A stretch of DNA of 64,000 nt from Chitinophaga sedimenti (GTDB lineage Bacteria; Bacteroidota; Bacteroidia; Chitinophagales; Chitinophagaceae), in assembly GCF_023156195.1 (NCBI RefSeq), contig NZ_JAKUKA010000001.1, positions 1,364,001 through 1,428,000 of the forward strand, read 5' to 3'. Positions within the stretch are counted from its first letter, which is position 1, and each line of letters opens with the position of its first letter. Positions 8,903 through 18,761 of the stretch are shown here, in pieces. The translations under genes and the position numbers were made by a program. A model generated the notes under the pieces. The model worked only from the letters and a program-made list of their open reading frames with translations. It was not told the DNA's origin and did not search any database.

Positions 8903-8910
8903 TATCTTTG
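8903..8910 (+). promoter_or_regulatory. TAnnTTTG promoter box abutting the kinase start
   Basis: TATCTTTG is a perfect -7 element whose last base is only four bases before the ATG at 8915. Transcription would start at or just inside the start codon, suggesting a leaderless message or a start slightly further downstream. Confidence 0.5.
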
Positions 8911-8914
8911 GCAG

Positions 8915-9988
8915 ATGGGCTTCTCTGGCGTCAGGCGTATTTTATTACACATACTTTTCTGGACAGTGGCCTCCCTTGCCACCTTTCTCCTGTACAACGC
9001 GTCTATCGGCGATGCGAAAGTAACATTGCAGGTAGTGCTGCTCAGCCTGCCCGCACACCTGTTCTACTTTTACATCGTGGCTTATATCGGTTTGCCGAAG
9101 TTGTTGTTCCGCAAACACTACGTGGCTTTCGGGGTGTTCCTGGTCAGTTGTATGCTGCTGGCAACGGTGCTGTTCCGCATTATTGAAATCCTGGTCGTGG
9201 AAGACCTGATCAATGCCGTTATGGTCCGCGACTCCCCGGGTTTTATCTGGCACAAAATGGATGGCAGCTTTTGGGAGCGGCTTACGCGCACCAAATACTT
9301 CATTATCGCCATGGAGGAAACCAATATCGCCGTATGGCTCGCCCTTACCATCAAATTTTTTAAGATGTATACAGAACGGCGGCAGGCGGCCCTGCAGGCA
9401 GAGCTGGAGTTTCTGAAAGGACAGGTGCATCCGCATTTCCTGTTCAATACGCTCAACAACCTGTACGCCCTTACTTTACAACACTCGCCCCGCTCGCCGC
9501 AGATCGTGCTGGGATTGTCTGAAATACTCCGGTATATGCTGTATGAGTGCAATGTGGAACGCGTTTCCCTGAAGCGCGATATCGCTATACTGCAGAGTTA
9601 TGTAGCGCTGGAACAGTTGCGGTATGAAGAGCGGCTGGATCTCACCTTCAGCATCAACGGGGATCCCGGGGCGCACCAGATTGCGCCGCTGCTGGTATTG
9701 CCGCTGGTGGAGAATGCCTTTAAACACGGCGCCAGCGAAGATGCGGGCGCCCCCTGGATCAATATCGACCTCCGGGTACATGATGATCATTTTAAGTTCA
9801 AGATAGCGAACAGCCGGCCCGAACAGGCGCCGAACGATGCGGCCGTGCATTTCGGTAATATTGGCCTGCGCAACGTGCGCAAACGCCTCGAAATCCTGTA
9901 TCCCGGTGCGCACCAGTTACGTACCGTGGCAGAAGACGATACGTTTATCGCTATATTGGAAGTAGCCCTGAACAAACATTTGCAATGA
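8915..9988 (+). CDS. LytS-type sensor histidine kinase
   Basis: This 357-residue protein has four hydrophobic helices in its first 150 residues with no sizeable extracytoplasmic sensor. A coiled linker follows, then the His_kinase (LytS) domain: the phospho-acceptor motif QVHPHFLFNTLNNLY near residue 170, and the ATP-binding N box LVENAFKHGAS near 268. This is the usual Bacteroidota partner of LytTR regulators. It overlaps the regulator gene by four bases (ATGA), so the two are translationally coupled. The signal sensed is unknown. Putative LytTR repeats lie just upstream. Confidence 0.92.
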   Translation: MGFSGVRRILLHILFWTVASLATFLLYNASIGDAKVTLQVVLLSLPAHLFYFYIVAYIGLPKLLFRKHYVAFGVFLVSCMLLATVLFRIIEILVVEDLINAVMVRDSPGFIWHKMDGSFWERLTRTKYFIIAMEETNIAVWLALTIKFFKMYTERRQAALQAELEFLKGQVHPHFLFNTLNNLYALTLQHSPRSPQIVLGLSEILRYMLYECNVERVSLKRDIAILQSYVALEQLRYEERLDLTFSINGDPGAHQIAPLLVLPLVENAFKHGASEDAGAPWINIDLRVHDDHFKFKIANSRPEQAPNDAAVHFGNIGLRNVRKRLEILYPGAHQLRTVAEDDTFIAILEVALNKHLQ

Positions 9989-10697
9989 AATTGAAAGTGC
10001 TGATCGTAGATGATGAACCGCATGCCGTGGAAATAATCGCGCGGTACCTGGAAAGCTTCCCGGAAGTGGAAGTGGTAGGCAGTTGCCACGCCGGCGTGTC
10101 GGCGTTCCAGTTTTTGCGGCAACAGGCGGTGGACCTCATGTTCCTCGATATCAAAATGCCCGGCCTGAACGGCATGGCCCTGTTGCGCAGTTTGCCCAAT
10201 CCCCCTAAAGTAATTTTCACTACTGCTTACCGCGAATACGCGGTGGAGGGGTTTGATCTGAATGCGCTGGACTACCTGCTGAAACCCGTGTCGTTCGAAC
10301 GTTTCTCGAAAGCGATGGCGAAAGTACTGGTACCGGCAGCGCCCCGGATGCCATAAAGCCCGCACCTGCCGAGATGCACAATGATATTTTCCTCTACCTG
10401 AAAGTAGACCGTAAAATGATGAAGATTAATGTGGATGATATCCTTTGGATAGAAAGTTTGCGCGATTATGTAAAGGTGGTGCTGAAAGATAAGAAGACCC
10501 TGCAATCGAAGCAGAAAATCAGCCTGCTGGAAGAATTATTGCCACAGGAGCGGTTCCTGCGTATTCACCGGTCGTTTATCGTGTCGGCGAATAAAATTGA
10601 AGGGTATCAATCAGCTTTTGTAGAAGTGGCAGGGCAGGAGCTGCCTATCGGGCGCAACTATAAAGCCGCCTGCCTGCAACGGTTGCAGGCCCGTTAA
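9985..10697 (+). CDS. LytTR response regulator (one frameshift)
   Basis: The repaired product is about 237 residues. The receiver domain comes first (VDDEP near residues 8-12, phospho-acceptor Asp in MFLDIKMPG near 54, and Lys in LLKPVSFERF near 104). A LytTR DNA-binding domain follows, with FLYLKVDRKMMKI, the WIESLRDYVKV strand and RIHRSFIV near the end. The frame shifts in a C4 run at 10342-10345; one added base joins receiver and DNA-binding domains with a short Pro/Ala linker. LytTR proteins bind paired direct repeats, and a matching pair lies upstream of the kinase gene. A TTCGTCGAC motif also follows the stop codon, on the minus strand. Confidence 0.9.
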
Positions 10698-10820
10698 TGG
10701 GCTTGTCGACGAAGTGCATTAAATCGAAGATAAACGGCGCGATGCGGTAGAATGTACGCCAATCCCGTGTGTCCGTCTGCGTTGCTTGGCCGGCAGCTTT
10801 TTATCGCGGAAGTTTGCGGC

Positions 10821-11608
10821 ATGAAAAAGATAATTGCACTGTTAACACTCAGCCTCGCCTTCGCTGCCTGTGGCACCGATGAGCAAGAAGGCCCCGAATC
10901 GCCCGCTGGCTCTAAAGCCAATTTTATCCCTACACAAGGAAAAAAAAATATAAGTACACCGTTACGGATGCCAGTGGTCAGATAGCAGACGTGACTAAAT
11001 GGGTACTGGGCACCCGCGACTCCGCCGGGTACAAAGTTTTTAATGTCCGCACGCACATCAGTATGACCGATGGCAATATGGACGTGGACAACCTCCACCT
11101 CGATGCGAAGAATAAAACCATCGTGGAAATGGTGATGCCGGATATGTGGAACGACGTGATTGACGCCTTGCGCTCACAGCCTAATGTACAGGTACTGGAA
11201 GCCACCCCAACGGGCTTTCCTCATTACATGTTCATGGACAACATCATTAAGGAGAACAGCGTGATGACCTTCCAGGGAAATGCCGGTCAGCCTGGCCAGT
11301 ACATCAAATACGCCATCACATCGGCCGGCACCACTACCACTATGGAAGTGACGCAAACAGTACAATACAAGCCCGGTAAAGTGGTGGCAGTGGAAACGAT
11401 TACCGTACCTGGCGGCTCGTTCGTGTGCAGTAAATGGCAGTACGCGATGGACAATACCCAGGAGTTCAAGCAGAATGGAAATTTCCTGACGTCAAAGAGT
11501 TTTCATGAAGATATTACGCTGTGGACAGCACACGGCGTAGGTGTGGTGAAGTCGGTGAACGTTACCGAAACCGGAGAGTCTACCACCCAGTTGATAAAAA
11601 TAGAATAG
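10821..11608 (+). CDS. lipoprotein of unknown function (one frameshift)
   Basis: The ATG at 10821 gives MKKIIALLTLSLAFAACGTD, a clear lipoprotein signal with Cys near residue 17. The frame is lost in an A9 run at 10940-10948; after repair the product is about 262 residues. The mature part is predicted to be mostly beta (many alternating Thr/Val strands), resembling secreted Bacteroidota beta-sandwich proteins, but I recognise no family. It lies 123 bases after the LytTR regulator gene, with a TTCGTCGAC-like element in the gap, so it may be a target of that regulator. A strong terminator follows. Confidence 0.65.
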
Positions 11609-11626
11609 ATGATTTCCATCCGAGGT

Positions 11627-11651
11627 AGCCGGGCTTCTGCCCGGCTTTTTT
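11627..11651 (+). terminator. rho-independent terminator
   Basis: AGCCGGGC (11627-11634), a TTCT loop, then GCCCGGCT (11639-11646) and a run of T residues. It lies 18 bases after the lipoprotein stop codon. Confidence 0.85.
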
Positions 11652-11698
11652 GTGTCCGGCCGGGCAAAGATCCGCAGTTGCTTCCAGCTTACGGCAAC

Positions 11699-11965
11699 TC
11701 AGGAAGGAGATTTTTCCTGCTCGGCCTTCCTGGCCTCGAGGATAGCCGTATACCCTGCAAGAAACACAAGCCCGATCACTAAGCGGCCCATATCCCAGGT
11801 GCCCAGTATATCGTGAAAACCTGCCGCATACACCGGGTAAAAGCAATCGAGTATAATACCGGCGGCGCCCGCCACGGTAAAGAGCATCCCCATGATGAGC
11901 GCAAAGACTGTGTAGCGTTTGTTGTTGATGACTTTCAGGTAGTCTTCGTACATCTGTTGTTCCAT
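11699..11965 (-). CDS. small membrane protein with two helices
   Basis: This 88-residue protein has two hydrophobic segments (about residues 18-40 and 60-77) and a charged C-terminal tail, AILEARKAEQEK. It looks like a small integral inner-membrane protein of unknown function. The gap up to the GH39 gene (11966-12101) shows no gene. Confidence 0.55.
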   Translation of the reverse strand: MEQQMYEDYLKVINNKRYTVFALIMGMLFTVAGAAGIILDCFYPVYAAGFHDILGTWDMGRLVIGLVFLAGYTAILEARKAEQEKSPS

Positions 11966-12101
11966 GTGTTCTCTATAAGTACGTAAGATATTCTTTAGGT
12001 TGAGAAACCGAAATGTATATGTACTTCTTATTGAAATTATATTAACTTGATGGTTGATTGTCAGATTGACACGTTATGAAACCCGGTAAAACCGCTAATG
12101 C

Positions 12102-13766
12102 ATGAAACGTATACTGCTCTTCGTTTTCTCTGTCACACCATCGCGGCTTCCGCGCAATCCGTTGCTGTAGAAGCGGATCTGAATAATGTTAAAGGCCCTT
12201 TGAAACACATCTGGGCCTGGTTCGGTTACGATGAACCGAATTATACCTACATGAAAGATGGTAAGAAACTCTTGTCCGAACTAGCGGCCCTGAGCCCGGT
12301 GCCGGTATACGTTCGCGCACATAACCTCATGAACACCGGCGATGGTGAAGCCGCCCTCAAGTGGGGCTCTACCAATATGTATACGGAAGATAAAGATGGT
12401 AATCCCATCTACAACTGGCGCATCGTGGATGCTATTTTCGATACGTATATCGAACGGAAAATGAAGCCGCTGGCGCAGATCGGTTTTATGCCGGGCTTTG
12501 TCTACCAATCCCACGCCGTACCGCCACTTCTGGCAACCAGGCGTTAATTACAAGGAAATTTGCACCGGCTGGGCGTATCCGCCAAAAGACTACGATAAAT
12601 GGGCCGAGCTGATTTACCAGTGGGTAAAACACTGCATTGACCGCTATGGTAAAAAGGAAGTGGAATCCTGGTATTGGGAGTTGTGGAACGAAGCCGACGG
12701 GTATTATTTAATGGTGGAAGATAAGTTCCGCGTGTACTGCAAGATGTACGACTATGCCGCAGATGCGGTAAAACGGGCATTGCCCTCGGCGCGTATGGGC
12801 GGACCGCACGTGACCGGTGGGGCAGGGGAGTTCATGCGTAAGTTTATCATTCACTGTTTACAGGAAAAGAACGAGGCCACCGGTAAGATCGGTGCGCCGC
12901 TGGACTTCCTCGCTTTCCACGCCAAAGGCTGGCCAACGTTTACGGATAATCGTGTGCGCATGGGCATTGCCAACCAGTTAAAAGATGTAAACCGTCACCT
13001 GAAAGTGATTTCCAGTTTCCCGGAAATGAAGAATATCCCGGTGATCATTGGTGAGTCCGACCCGGAAGGTTGCGCTGCCTGCGGCATGAAAACAGATCCG
13101 CAGAACGCGTACCGCAATGGCACCATGTACTCCAGTTATACGGCCGCATCGCTCACCCGTATTATGGACCTCAACGATTCGTACGGCACTAATATCATTG
13201 GTGCGGTAAACTGGTCGTTTGAGTTCGAAAACCAGCCCTGGTTTTATGGCTTCCGCGACCTGGCGACCAATGGTGTAGATAAGCCGGTACTGAACGTGTT
13301 CCGCATGCTGGGCATGATGCGTGGCAACCGGGTAGCGGTTACCGGCGATCTTGCCTATGATGCCAGTTCTATTATCGCCGCGGGCGTACGCGGCGAACGC
13401 ACCGATGTAAACGCGCTCGCTTCGGGCGATAAGCAGTCTGCCGCCGTGTTGCTCTGGAACTATCACGACGATGACATTACGGAGGGTGCAGCTGAAGTTG
13501 ACCTGGCTATTAAAAATATCCGCTTTAAAAAAGGCACGCTTTACCATTACCGCATCGACCAGCAGCATAGTAACTCCTACGAGGTTTGGAAGAAGATGGG
13601 TTCTCCGCAGTCGCCCACCCCTGAACAGTACAAAATACTGGAGAAGTCCGGGCAGTTGGAGCTGTTGTCTGCCCCGGAGAAAGTTAGTATCTCGAACGGT
13701 ACGTTTGCGCGGAAGGTGCGTTTGCCCAGGCAGGCGGTGTCACTGGTCTTGCTGAAGGCGTCTTAA
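12102..13766 (+). CDS. GH39-like glycoside hydrolase, beta-xylosidase type (two frameshifts)
   Basis: The repaired product is about 555 residues. It starts with a signal peptide (MKRILLFVFSV...AASAQ) and continues as a GH39-like TIM-barrel enzyme. The acid/base Glu is in WYWELWNEAD and a candidate nucleophile Glu in VIIGESDPEG. The late beta-rich part is the usual GH39 accessory domain. The frame is lost near 12136, inside the signal peptide, and near 12510; adding one base at each place restores the family text (the second reads MPEALSTNP). GH39 enzymes release xylose or related sugars from non-reducing ends. It is secreted, probably periplasmic. A GH43 gene lies 3.4 kb away. Confidence 0.85.
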
Positions 13767-13776
13767 GCCGTAAGCC

Positions 13777-13818
13777 AGCACTGGCGTGTGTTGCCGGACT
13801 GTGCTATAGTGTTTTTTT
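13777..13818 (+). terminator. weak terminator-like hairpin after the GH39 gene
   Basis: AGCAC (13777-13781) can pair with GTGCT (13801-13805), with an inner GGC/GCC pair, and a T7 run follows six bases later. The remainder of 13767-13942 holds no gene. Confidence 0.35.
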
Positions 13819-13942
13819 CTTGATGAGTCAATTACTTTCCCTAATTTGAGTAACTAGTTGGGGATGAGTTCCCTGTTTTCATGTGTGCACAACTATTCAA
13901 TACCCCTTGTAGCCGCAATTCGGTACTATTTAACCTTGTTTT

Positions 13943-14305
13943 ATGCAGAAAGTAATCATCGTCGACGACAACGAGAGCATCCCGGAAGCAGTATCGCTGG
14001 TATTAAAACGCCAGTCTATGGAAGTGGTAGCATTAAGGAGCCCCGCAAAGCTGGAGAACCAAATCCGGGAGCATCAACCGGCTTTATTATTAATGGATAT
14101 TTTTATGGGGGCGTACGACGGCCGCGATGTTTGCCGTTCCCTGAAGAACAACCCCGTTGCGGAAGCCCTGCCGATCATATTATTTACTGCGCAGCAATAC
14201 ACGCCAGAGTCCGTGGAGGCAAGCGGTGCGGATGCTATACTGGACAAACCTTTCTCAATGAAAACATTGTTCGGGGTGGTGAATGAAGTACTACACAGGC
14301 ATTAG
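13943..14305 (+). CDS. single-domain response regulator
   Basis: This 120-residue protein is a CheY-like receiver without an output domain. It shows VDDNES near residues 7-12, the phospho-acceptor Asp in LLLMDIFMG near 51, Thr in FTAQQ near 82 and Lys in LDKPFSM near 102. It probably relays phosphate from an unlinked kinase or acts by protein-protein contact. No kinase gene is adjacent. The start Met gives MQKVIIVDDN, typical of the family. Confidence 0.88.
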   Translation: MQKVIIVDDNESIPEAVSLVLKRQSMEVVALRSPAKLENQIREHQPALLLMDIFMGAYDGRDVCRSLKNNPVAEALPIILFTAQQYTPESVEASGADAILDKPFSMKTLFGVVNEVLHRH

Positions 14306-14367
14306 ATATCATACAGTGGCAGGAGTTGTTGATAAACGGCTTAACTAACCGAAGTATCGCCTACATG

Positions 14368-14725
14368 TTACAAGGTAATTTGTTTTAGAATAACCCTGCG
14401 TAGCCGTTCTTCATGTTCGTCGCCCCAAAGGCCGATGGATTGAATCAGGGGAATGAGCGATTTCCCGAAGTCAGTAAGGCTGTATTCTACTTTGGGGGTA
14501 AAACCGGAAATATCGTTTTCGTCACCAGTTCATGATCTTCAAGTTCCTTTAGTTGAACATTCAATACCCGCCTGGTTACATCCGGGATTTTCCGCTGAAG
14601 TTCGCTTGGGCGCAAGTTGCCCATGTGGATGAACCAGAGAATCCGGATCTTCCATTTTCCATACAATACTTCGCCAACAAGGTCAAGTCCACAATTGAGC
14701 GTCGGAGTAGTCTTTTTATGTACAT
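14368..14725 (-). CDS. HxlR family transcriptional regulator (two frameshifts)
   Basis: Long open frames on the plus strand hide this gene, but the minus strand reads a full HxlR winged helix. It shows TPTLNCGLDLVGEVLYGKWK near the start, LRPSELQRKIPDVTRRVL as the recognition region, QLKELEDHELV, then TPKVEYSLTDFGKSLIPLI at the end. One base is missing in the A5 run at about 14713-14717 just after the ATG at 14725, and one near 14520. Repair gives about 119 residues. HxlR proteins usually control a divergent oxidoreductase gene, and the SDR gene starts 125 bases away. The TATATTTG box at 14731-14738 fits its promoter. Confidence 0.78.
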
Positions 14726-14730
14726 AGCCT

Positions 14731-14738
14731 CAAATATA
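14731..14738 (-). promoter_or_regulatory. TAnnTTTG promoter box of the HxlR gene
   Basis: TATATTTG on the minus strand matches the -7 element exactly and ends five bases before the HxlR ATG. Confidence 0.45.
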
Positions 14739-14849
14739 CATCACACCCCACTAGCGGCCAATAGGGATAAATTTGTCCGTATTTGATTCGTAACCCCGTA
14801 ATTGTTTGCTATCCGTGTACTATCGACTTTTGTACTACAAACAAAACAT

Positions 14850-15643
14850 ATGGAACAGCAATTCAATTACAGCAACGAGTTATCCGGAAAGGTAGCATTG
14901 GTAACAGGTGGAACCAAAGGCGCCGGTAGAGCAATAGCGGCGCGCTTACAGGCCGCTGGTGCAAAGGTAGTCATTACCGCCAGGAATAAACCCGAACAGG
15001 CAGATGCTGCACTTCATTTTATCCCTGCTGACCTGGGCAAGGCAGCAGATGCGCAAAAGGTAATCAGCGAAGTAATGTCGACCTATGGCAGGCTGGATAT
15101 TCTGGTAAACAATCTTGGTTCTTCCTCAACACCCGCGGGTGGTTTTTCAGCATTGAACGATGAGGACTGGATATCGACCCTGCAAGCTAACTTACTTGCT
15201 CCTGTGAGACTTGACAGGGGATTTTTACCGCAAATGATCGACCGGAAAAGTGGTGTTATTATTCACATTGCTTCCATCCAGGGCAAATTGCCGCTACACG
15301 ACTCTACCTTGCCGTATGCTGCTTCAAAAGCAGGATTAATCAACTACAGTAAAAGTTTATCAAACGAAGTTACGCCCAAAGGCGTCCGCGTGCTAACTGT
15401 TTCGCCGGGATGGATCAATACGGCAGCATCGGTGGCCTGGTTGGGCGAGATTGCGAGAAATGCAAATACTACGGTAGAAGAGGCGCAGAAAAGTGTCATG
15501 GACGCATTGGGTGGAATACCGTACGGCAGGCCCGCTGAACCGGAAGAAGTAGCCGAATTGGTTGGCTTTTTAGTTTCGCCGAGAGCAAACTACCTGACAG
15601 GAACAAATTTCGTCATTGACGGGGAACGGTTCCCACCATCTGA
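14850..15643 (+). CDS. SDR family oxidoreductase (one frameshift at the end)
   Basis: This is a classical short-chain dehydrogenase of about 264 residues. It has the cofactor motif TGGTKGAG near residue 18, NNLG near 90 (usually NNAG), Ser in IHIASIQ near 140 and the catalytic YAASK near 156. As read, it runs into the next gene. One added base in the G4 run at 15621-15624 gives the standard SDR ending IDGGTVPTI and a TGA at 15641-15643. I take that as the true end. The start MEQQFNYSN at 14850 fits the family. The substrate is unknown. The divergent HxlR gene probably regulates it, and the NTF2-like gene 22 bases downstream shares its transcript. Confidence 0.85.
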
Positions 15644-15665
15644 TCACTCTTTAAAATATAAATAC

Positions 15666-15989
15666 ATGAAACTGCCAAAAGTAGTAGAAGACCTGGTGCA
15701 GGCGCAAAACAATTTTGACCACATAGCTTATGCCGCTTGTTTCTCTGAGACGGGCGAAATGCTTGAAGAAGGCAAGCCTTACAGAGGGCGGGTGGCGATC
15801 CAGCACCTGATCGCTGAAACAAATGAAAAATACCGGTCCGTGATGAAACCGCTCGCGTACGACGAAAGCGGTACATCTAGTGTTCTTTCCGCAGAGGTCT
15901 CCGGAACATTCCCGGGAAGTCCGCTCGTGTTGAAGTTTCACTTTGATATTGTCGATGGGGAAATCCAGCACCTGACAGTGACCGGTTAG
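15666..15989 (+). CDS. NTF2/SnoaL-like protein
   Basis: This 107-residue protein with a cone-shaped alpha/beta pattern resembles the SnoaL-like/NTF2 superfamily. MKLPKVVEDLVQAQNNFD gives the first helices, CFSETGEML the turn, YRGRVAIQHLI the next helix, and the end alternates beta strands (SGTFPGSPLVLKFHFDIVDGEI). In the assembly it is fused in frame to the SDR by a missing base, but the ATG at 15666 and its spacing indicate a separate gene. NTF2-like proteins are ligand pockets or isomerases; here it probably works beside the SDR. Confidence 0.72.
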   Translation: MKLPKVVEDLVQAQNNFDHIAYAACFSETGEMLEEGKPYRGRVAIQHLIAETNEKYRSVMKPLAYDESGTSSVLSAEVSGTFPGSPLVLKFHFDIVDGEIQHLTVTG

Positions 15990-16071
15990 TCGCTGCTTGG
16001 CGCTGCCTGTCCGGCGGCGCTGCTTTTTATTTCCGGAAGATGAGTATCTTGCCGGGGAACAACCTGTCATC

Positions 16072-17040
16072 ATGCGAATTATCAGATTATTGGCCTTTGT
16101 TTCCTGCGTATTGTTTGTGAGCTGTAAGCAACCCGGATTCGGGGTGCCCGACCATGTGGAAGTCGTTAAAACGCCTGCGCATGTGCAGCTGCCCGGAACT
16201 AAAACCTTCATCGCGGTGCCCGGCAATTATAAGTTAGTAAAAGAGCTGGACCGATATCAGAAAGACGAGAATACCTATGTGCAGATCATAGAAATTCCCG
16301 ACGCAGACTTCGCCGTTAAAAAAGAGGAGGCATTACAGGGGGTAGACAAGCAGATTAAAAGCGGGAACATTGTCAAAGAGTACTACCGGAAGGAATTTAA
16401 ACACGGCACTCAGGATGCGGTGCTATTTTACGCGGCCGATGCCCGCCAGGATGAAGACCAGATCGTATTGTTGTTTGGCGGTAAGCATTTTACCGTGATG
16501 GCGGTTGGCCGGATGCCTGCTAAAGACACAGCTTCCCGGGCGGAGGTGCTGAAGTCGCTGCTGTCGGTATACTATGACCCGAACGCTGCTTCAGACCCGC
16601 TGGCGCTGGCCAATTTCACTATTGATGTAAGCGGCACCGGGTTTAAATATTCCGGTCATCTTTCACAGATGTATCATTATACTTTACAAGGAAAAGGTAA
16701 CCCGGTGGATGATCCTTTTGCCGATATGATTATGATTGCCTCGCTGCCCGCGATGAGCGAGGAAGAAACGGACGCCTATGCGGACGATATGTTGCACCGG
16801 CATCAGTCCGGCGGTATGGAAGTAGGCCCGGTACAGGAAACGGATACCCTGATCGATGGCCATTACGCACGGTTGTTGTCGTTTAACGCCGTGTTTAAAG
16901 GAAAGCCTGCATCGGTTTACCAGCTGGTCGTGAGCGGTGAGCATACAGCGGTAACGTTCCTGGGTTGTGTATATGACCGGCGGGAAGAGTTAATGGGGCA
17001 GGTGAGGAAGATTGCGGGGACGCTGAAGCTGAAAGACTAA
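16072..17040 (+). CDS. lipoprotein of unknown function
   Basis: The ATG at 16072 gives MRIIRLLAFVSCVLFVSCKQ, a lipoprotein signal with Cys near residue 18; the frame is open further upstream but that part lacks a signal. The 322-residue product has mixed alpha/beta text and a possible repeat of two similar halves (FIAVPGNYKLVKE and FTIDVSGTGFKYSG both begin a strand-rich block). I recognise no named domain. It probably sits in the periplasm or on the outer membrane. A hairpin follows the stop codon. Confidence 0.65.
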   Translation: MRIIRLLAFVSCVLFVSCKQPGFGVPDHVEVVKTPAHVQLPGTKTFIAVPGNYKLVKELDRYQKDENTYVQIIEIPDADFAVKKEEALQGVDKQIKSGNIVKEYYRKEFKHGTQDAVLFYAADARQDEDQIVLLFGGKHFTVMAVGRMPAKDTASRAEVLKSLLSVYYDPNAASDPLALANFTIDVSGTGFKYSGHLSQMYHYTLQGKGNPVDDPFADMIMIASLPAMSEEETDAYADDMLHRHQSGGMEVGPVQETDTLIDGHYARLLSFNAVFKGKPASVYQLVVSGEHTAVTFLGCVYDRREELMGQVRKIAGTLKLKD

Positions 17041-17085
17041 GCCATCACCGATACCATTTCCAGCGCCTGTTTGGCCAATTGTCAA

Positions 17086-17108
17086 AGGGCAGACCAAGCG
17101 TCTGCCCT
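17086..17108. terminator. hairpin between converging genes
   Basis: AGGGCAGAC (17086-17094) pairs perfectly with GTCTGCCCT (17100-17108) around a CAAGC loop. It sits between two convergent stop codons. Neither side has a good T-run, so its role as a terminator is only likely. Confidence 0.5.
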
Positions 17109-17115
17109 CCGCATA

Positions 17116-18616
17116 TCATTTATTAACAATTTCGAATCCGCTAAACTCCGCAACATCGTCTTTACCGCCCTTCACATGTAGGCCCGCTCGCGGACTACGA
17201 TCCCATTGCGGCAGGAACCCTATGTCCTCTTTACCTCCCAGCGGTTGCCATGCGCTACCGGCCTGTTTGTAGAACACTTCGCAGGTTAGGTCCGGTAACA
17301 TGGAGAATTTCAACTGAACGGGCACTCCCGGCTTTATGTGCTCCGTCGCGATCACGCGGCGTTTATTGTCTTTCACGATCCAGAACTCTACCCAGTCGTT
17401 CATGGCGCCCACACCAATCGCAGCGTTTGCATCGCCGTAAAAGGAAAGGCCCTTCACGGCCGCATTGGCATTGCTAACGGTGGTGGTCATATCAAAATGG
17501 GTGCTCACCGGGCGAACGGTCAGTACCATACCGGTGGGGTTAGTGGCGGTTACTTCACCGGAGAGCGACAGTTTACCGTTTTGCTGGCTAACAACCGGGG
17601 AGGCGTGGCGGAAATCCCATTGCCAGTAATTGGCTACGGTTTTCTCTTTAAAAGAGGCGGTGAGGTTTTTGACGGTATTGCCTGCGGGCGGCCTGTTTAC
17701 GAACGATGGCCATCCGTTTTCGTCAGTCGGCCAGATGAGGTCTGCCATCATGCCCGGCGGCCGGTGAATACGGTGCTCTGCTCGTTATACGCGTGGTACA
17801 GGTATACGTACTGACCATTCGGCTGTTGCGCGAACGTGCCGTGGCCCGGGCATTTCCAGGCTTCGATGGTTTGTAATACCGGGGTGCTGTACTTCTCGTA
17901 CGGGCCGCGGAAGTTTTTCGAGCGGGCCACGCGTACGTGGTAGCTGCAACCGCCGCCGCAGCAGGCGCCAGCGGAGTAAAACAAGTAGAAGTAGTTGCCG
18001 TGTTTCAGGATCGACTGTCCTTCCATGCCAATACCTTCATCGTCTTTGAGCATGGGGAGAATGTCGCCTTCCAGTTTGAGGCCGTCGGCCGATAAACGGC
18101 TGCCTACTAGTTCTATCGGGCGTTTGTCAAGGCCGTAGACTTTAAACGTCATGTACAGCTGGCCGTCCACGTTATTGACAAAGGCGTCTATGGCTTCTTT
18201 GCCAAAAGCCACGATGATACCATGGTCTTTGAAGCCCTTGTCCGGGTACTTTGAAGTGGCCACGCCAATGCAGGATACGTTATCGGACTTGCGGCGGGCG
18301 GTATAATAGAGGTAATAGGTGTTGTTATGAAAATAATATTCCGGTGCCCAGAATGAGCCGGAAGTCCATTCAGGTGCCTTATCGAACACGTAACCCACCT
18401 GCTTCGAGGATTTCAGGTCCGGCGAAGAATAGACGGGGTAATGTGGCGCCCATTCGGACGAAGTGCCGGTGGCGAAATAACCTTTGCTGGTTTTTTAATA
18501 ATGGACGGGTCCGCAAAATCGCCGGGAATAACGGCGGCTGGCGACTGGGCTTTCAGCGCGGCAGCAGTACATAAGAACAGGCCAAACGTGGCAAATAATC
18601 GTAGCATGAACATCAT
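17116..18616 (-). CDS. GH43-like glycoside hydrolase with C-terminal beta-sandwich (two frameshifts)
   Basis: The repaired product is about 500 residues with a signal peptide (MLRLFATFGLFLCTAAALKA). A five-bladed-propeller GH43 domain follows: the general-base Asp in GDFADPSI, SFWAPEYYF, DEGIGMEGQSI with a candidate Glu, and WKCPGHGTF. The last 200 residues form the beta-sandwich often found in GH43 xylosidases (MADLIWPTDENGWPSF start). Frame is lost in a T6 run at 18491-18496 and near 17757; one added base each restores it. GH43 enzymes act on xylan or arabinan side chains. Together with the GH39 gene it suggests pentosan use. It is divergent from the sigma-factor gene. Confidence 0.82.
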
Positions 18617-18761
18617 TTCTAGTCAGTGAAGCAGGTAAACTACGAACGATTTATGTAAAAACAGAAGATTTTAGGTCAAATGAACCAACAAGTAGGATAA
18701 TCGGCCAACGTGCTCTATATTCGTCTCAACGGATAACAACTACCAGTGATGCAATAAGGAA

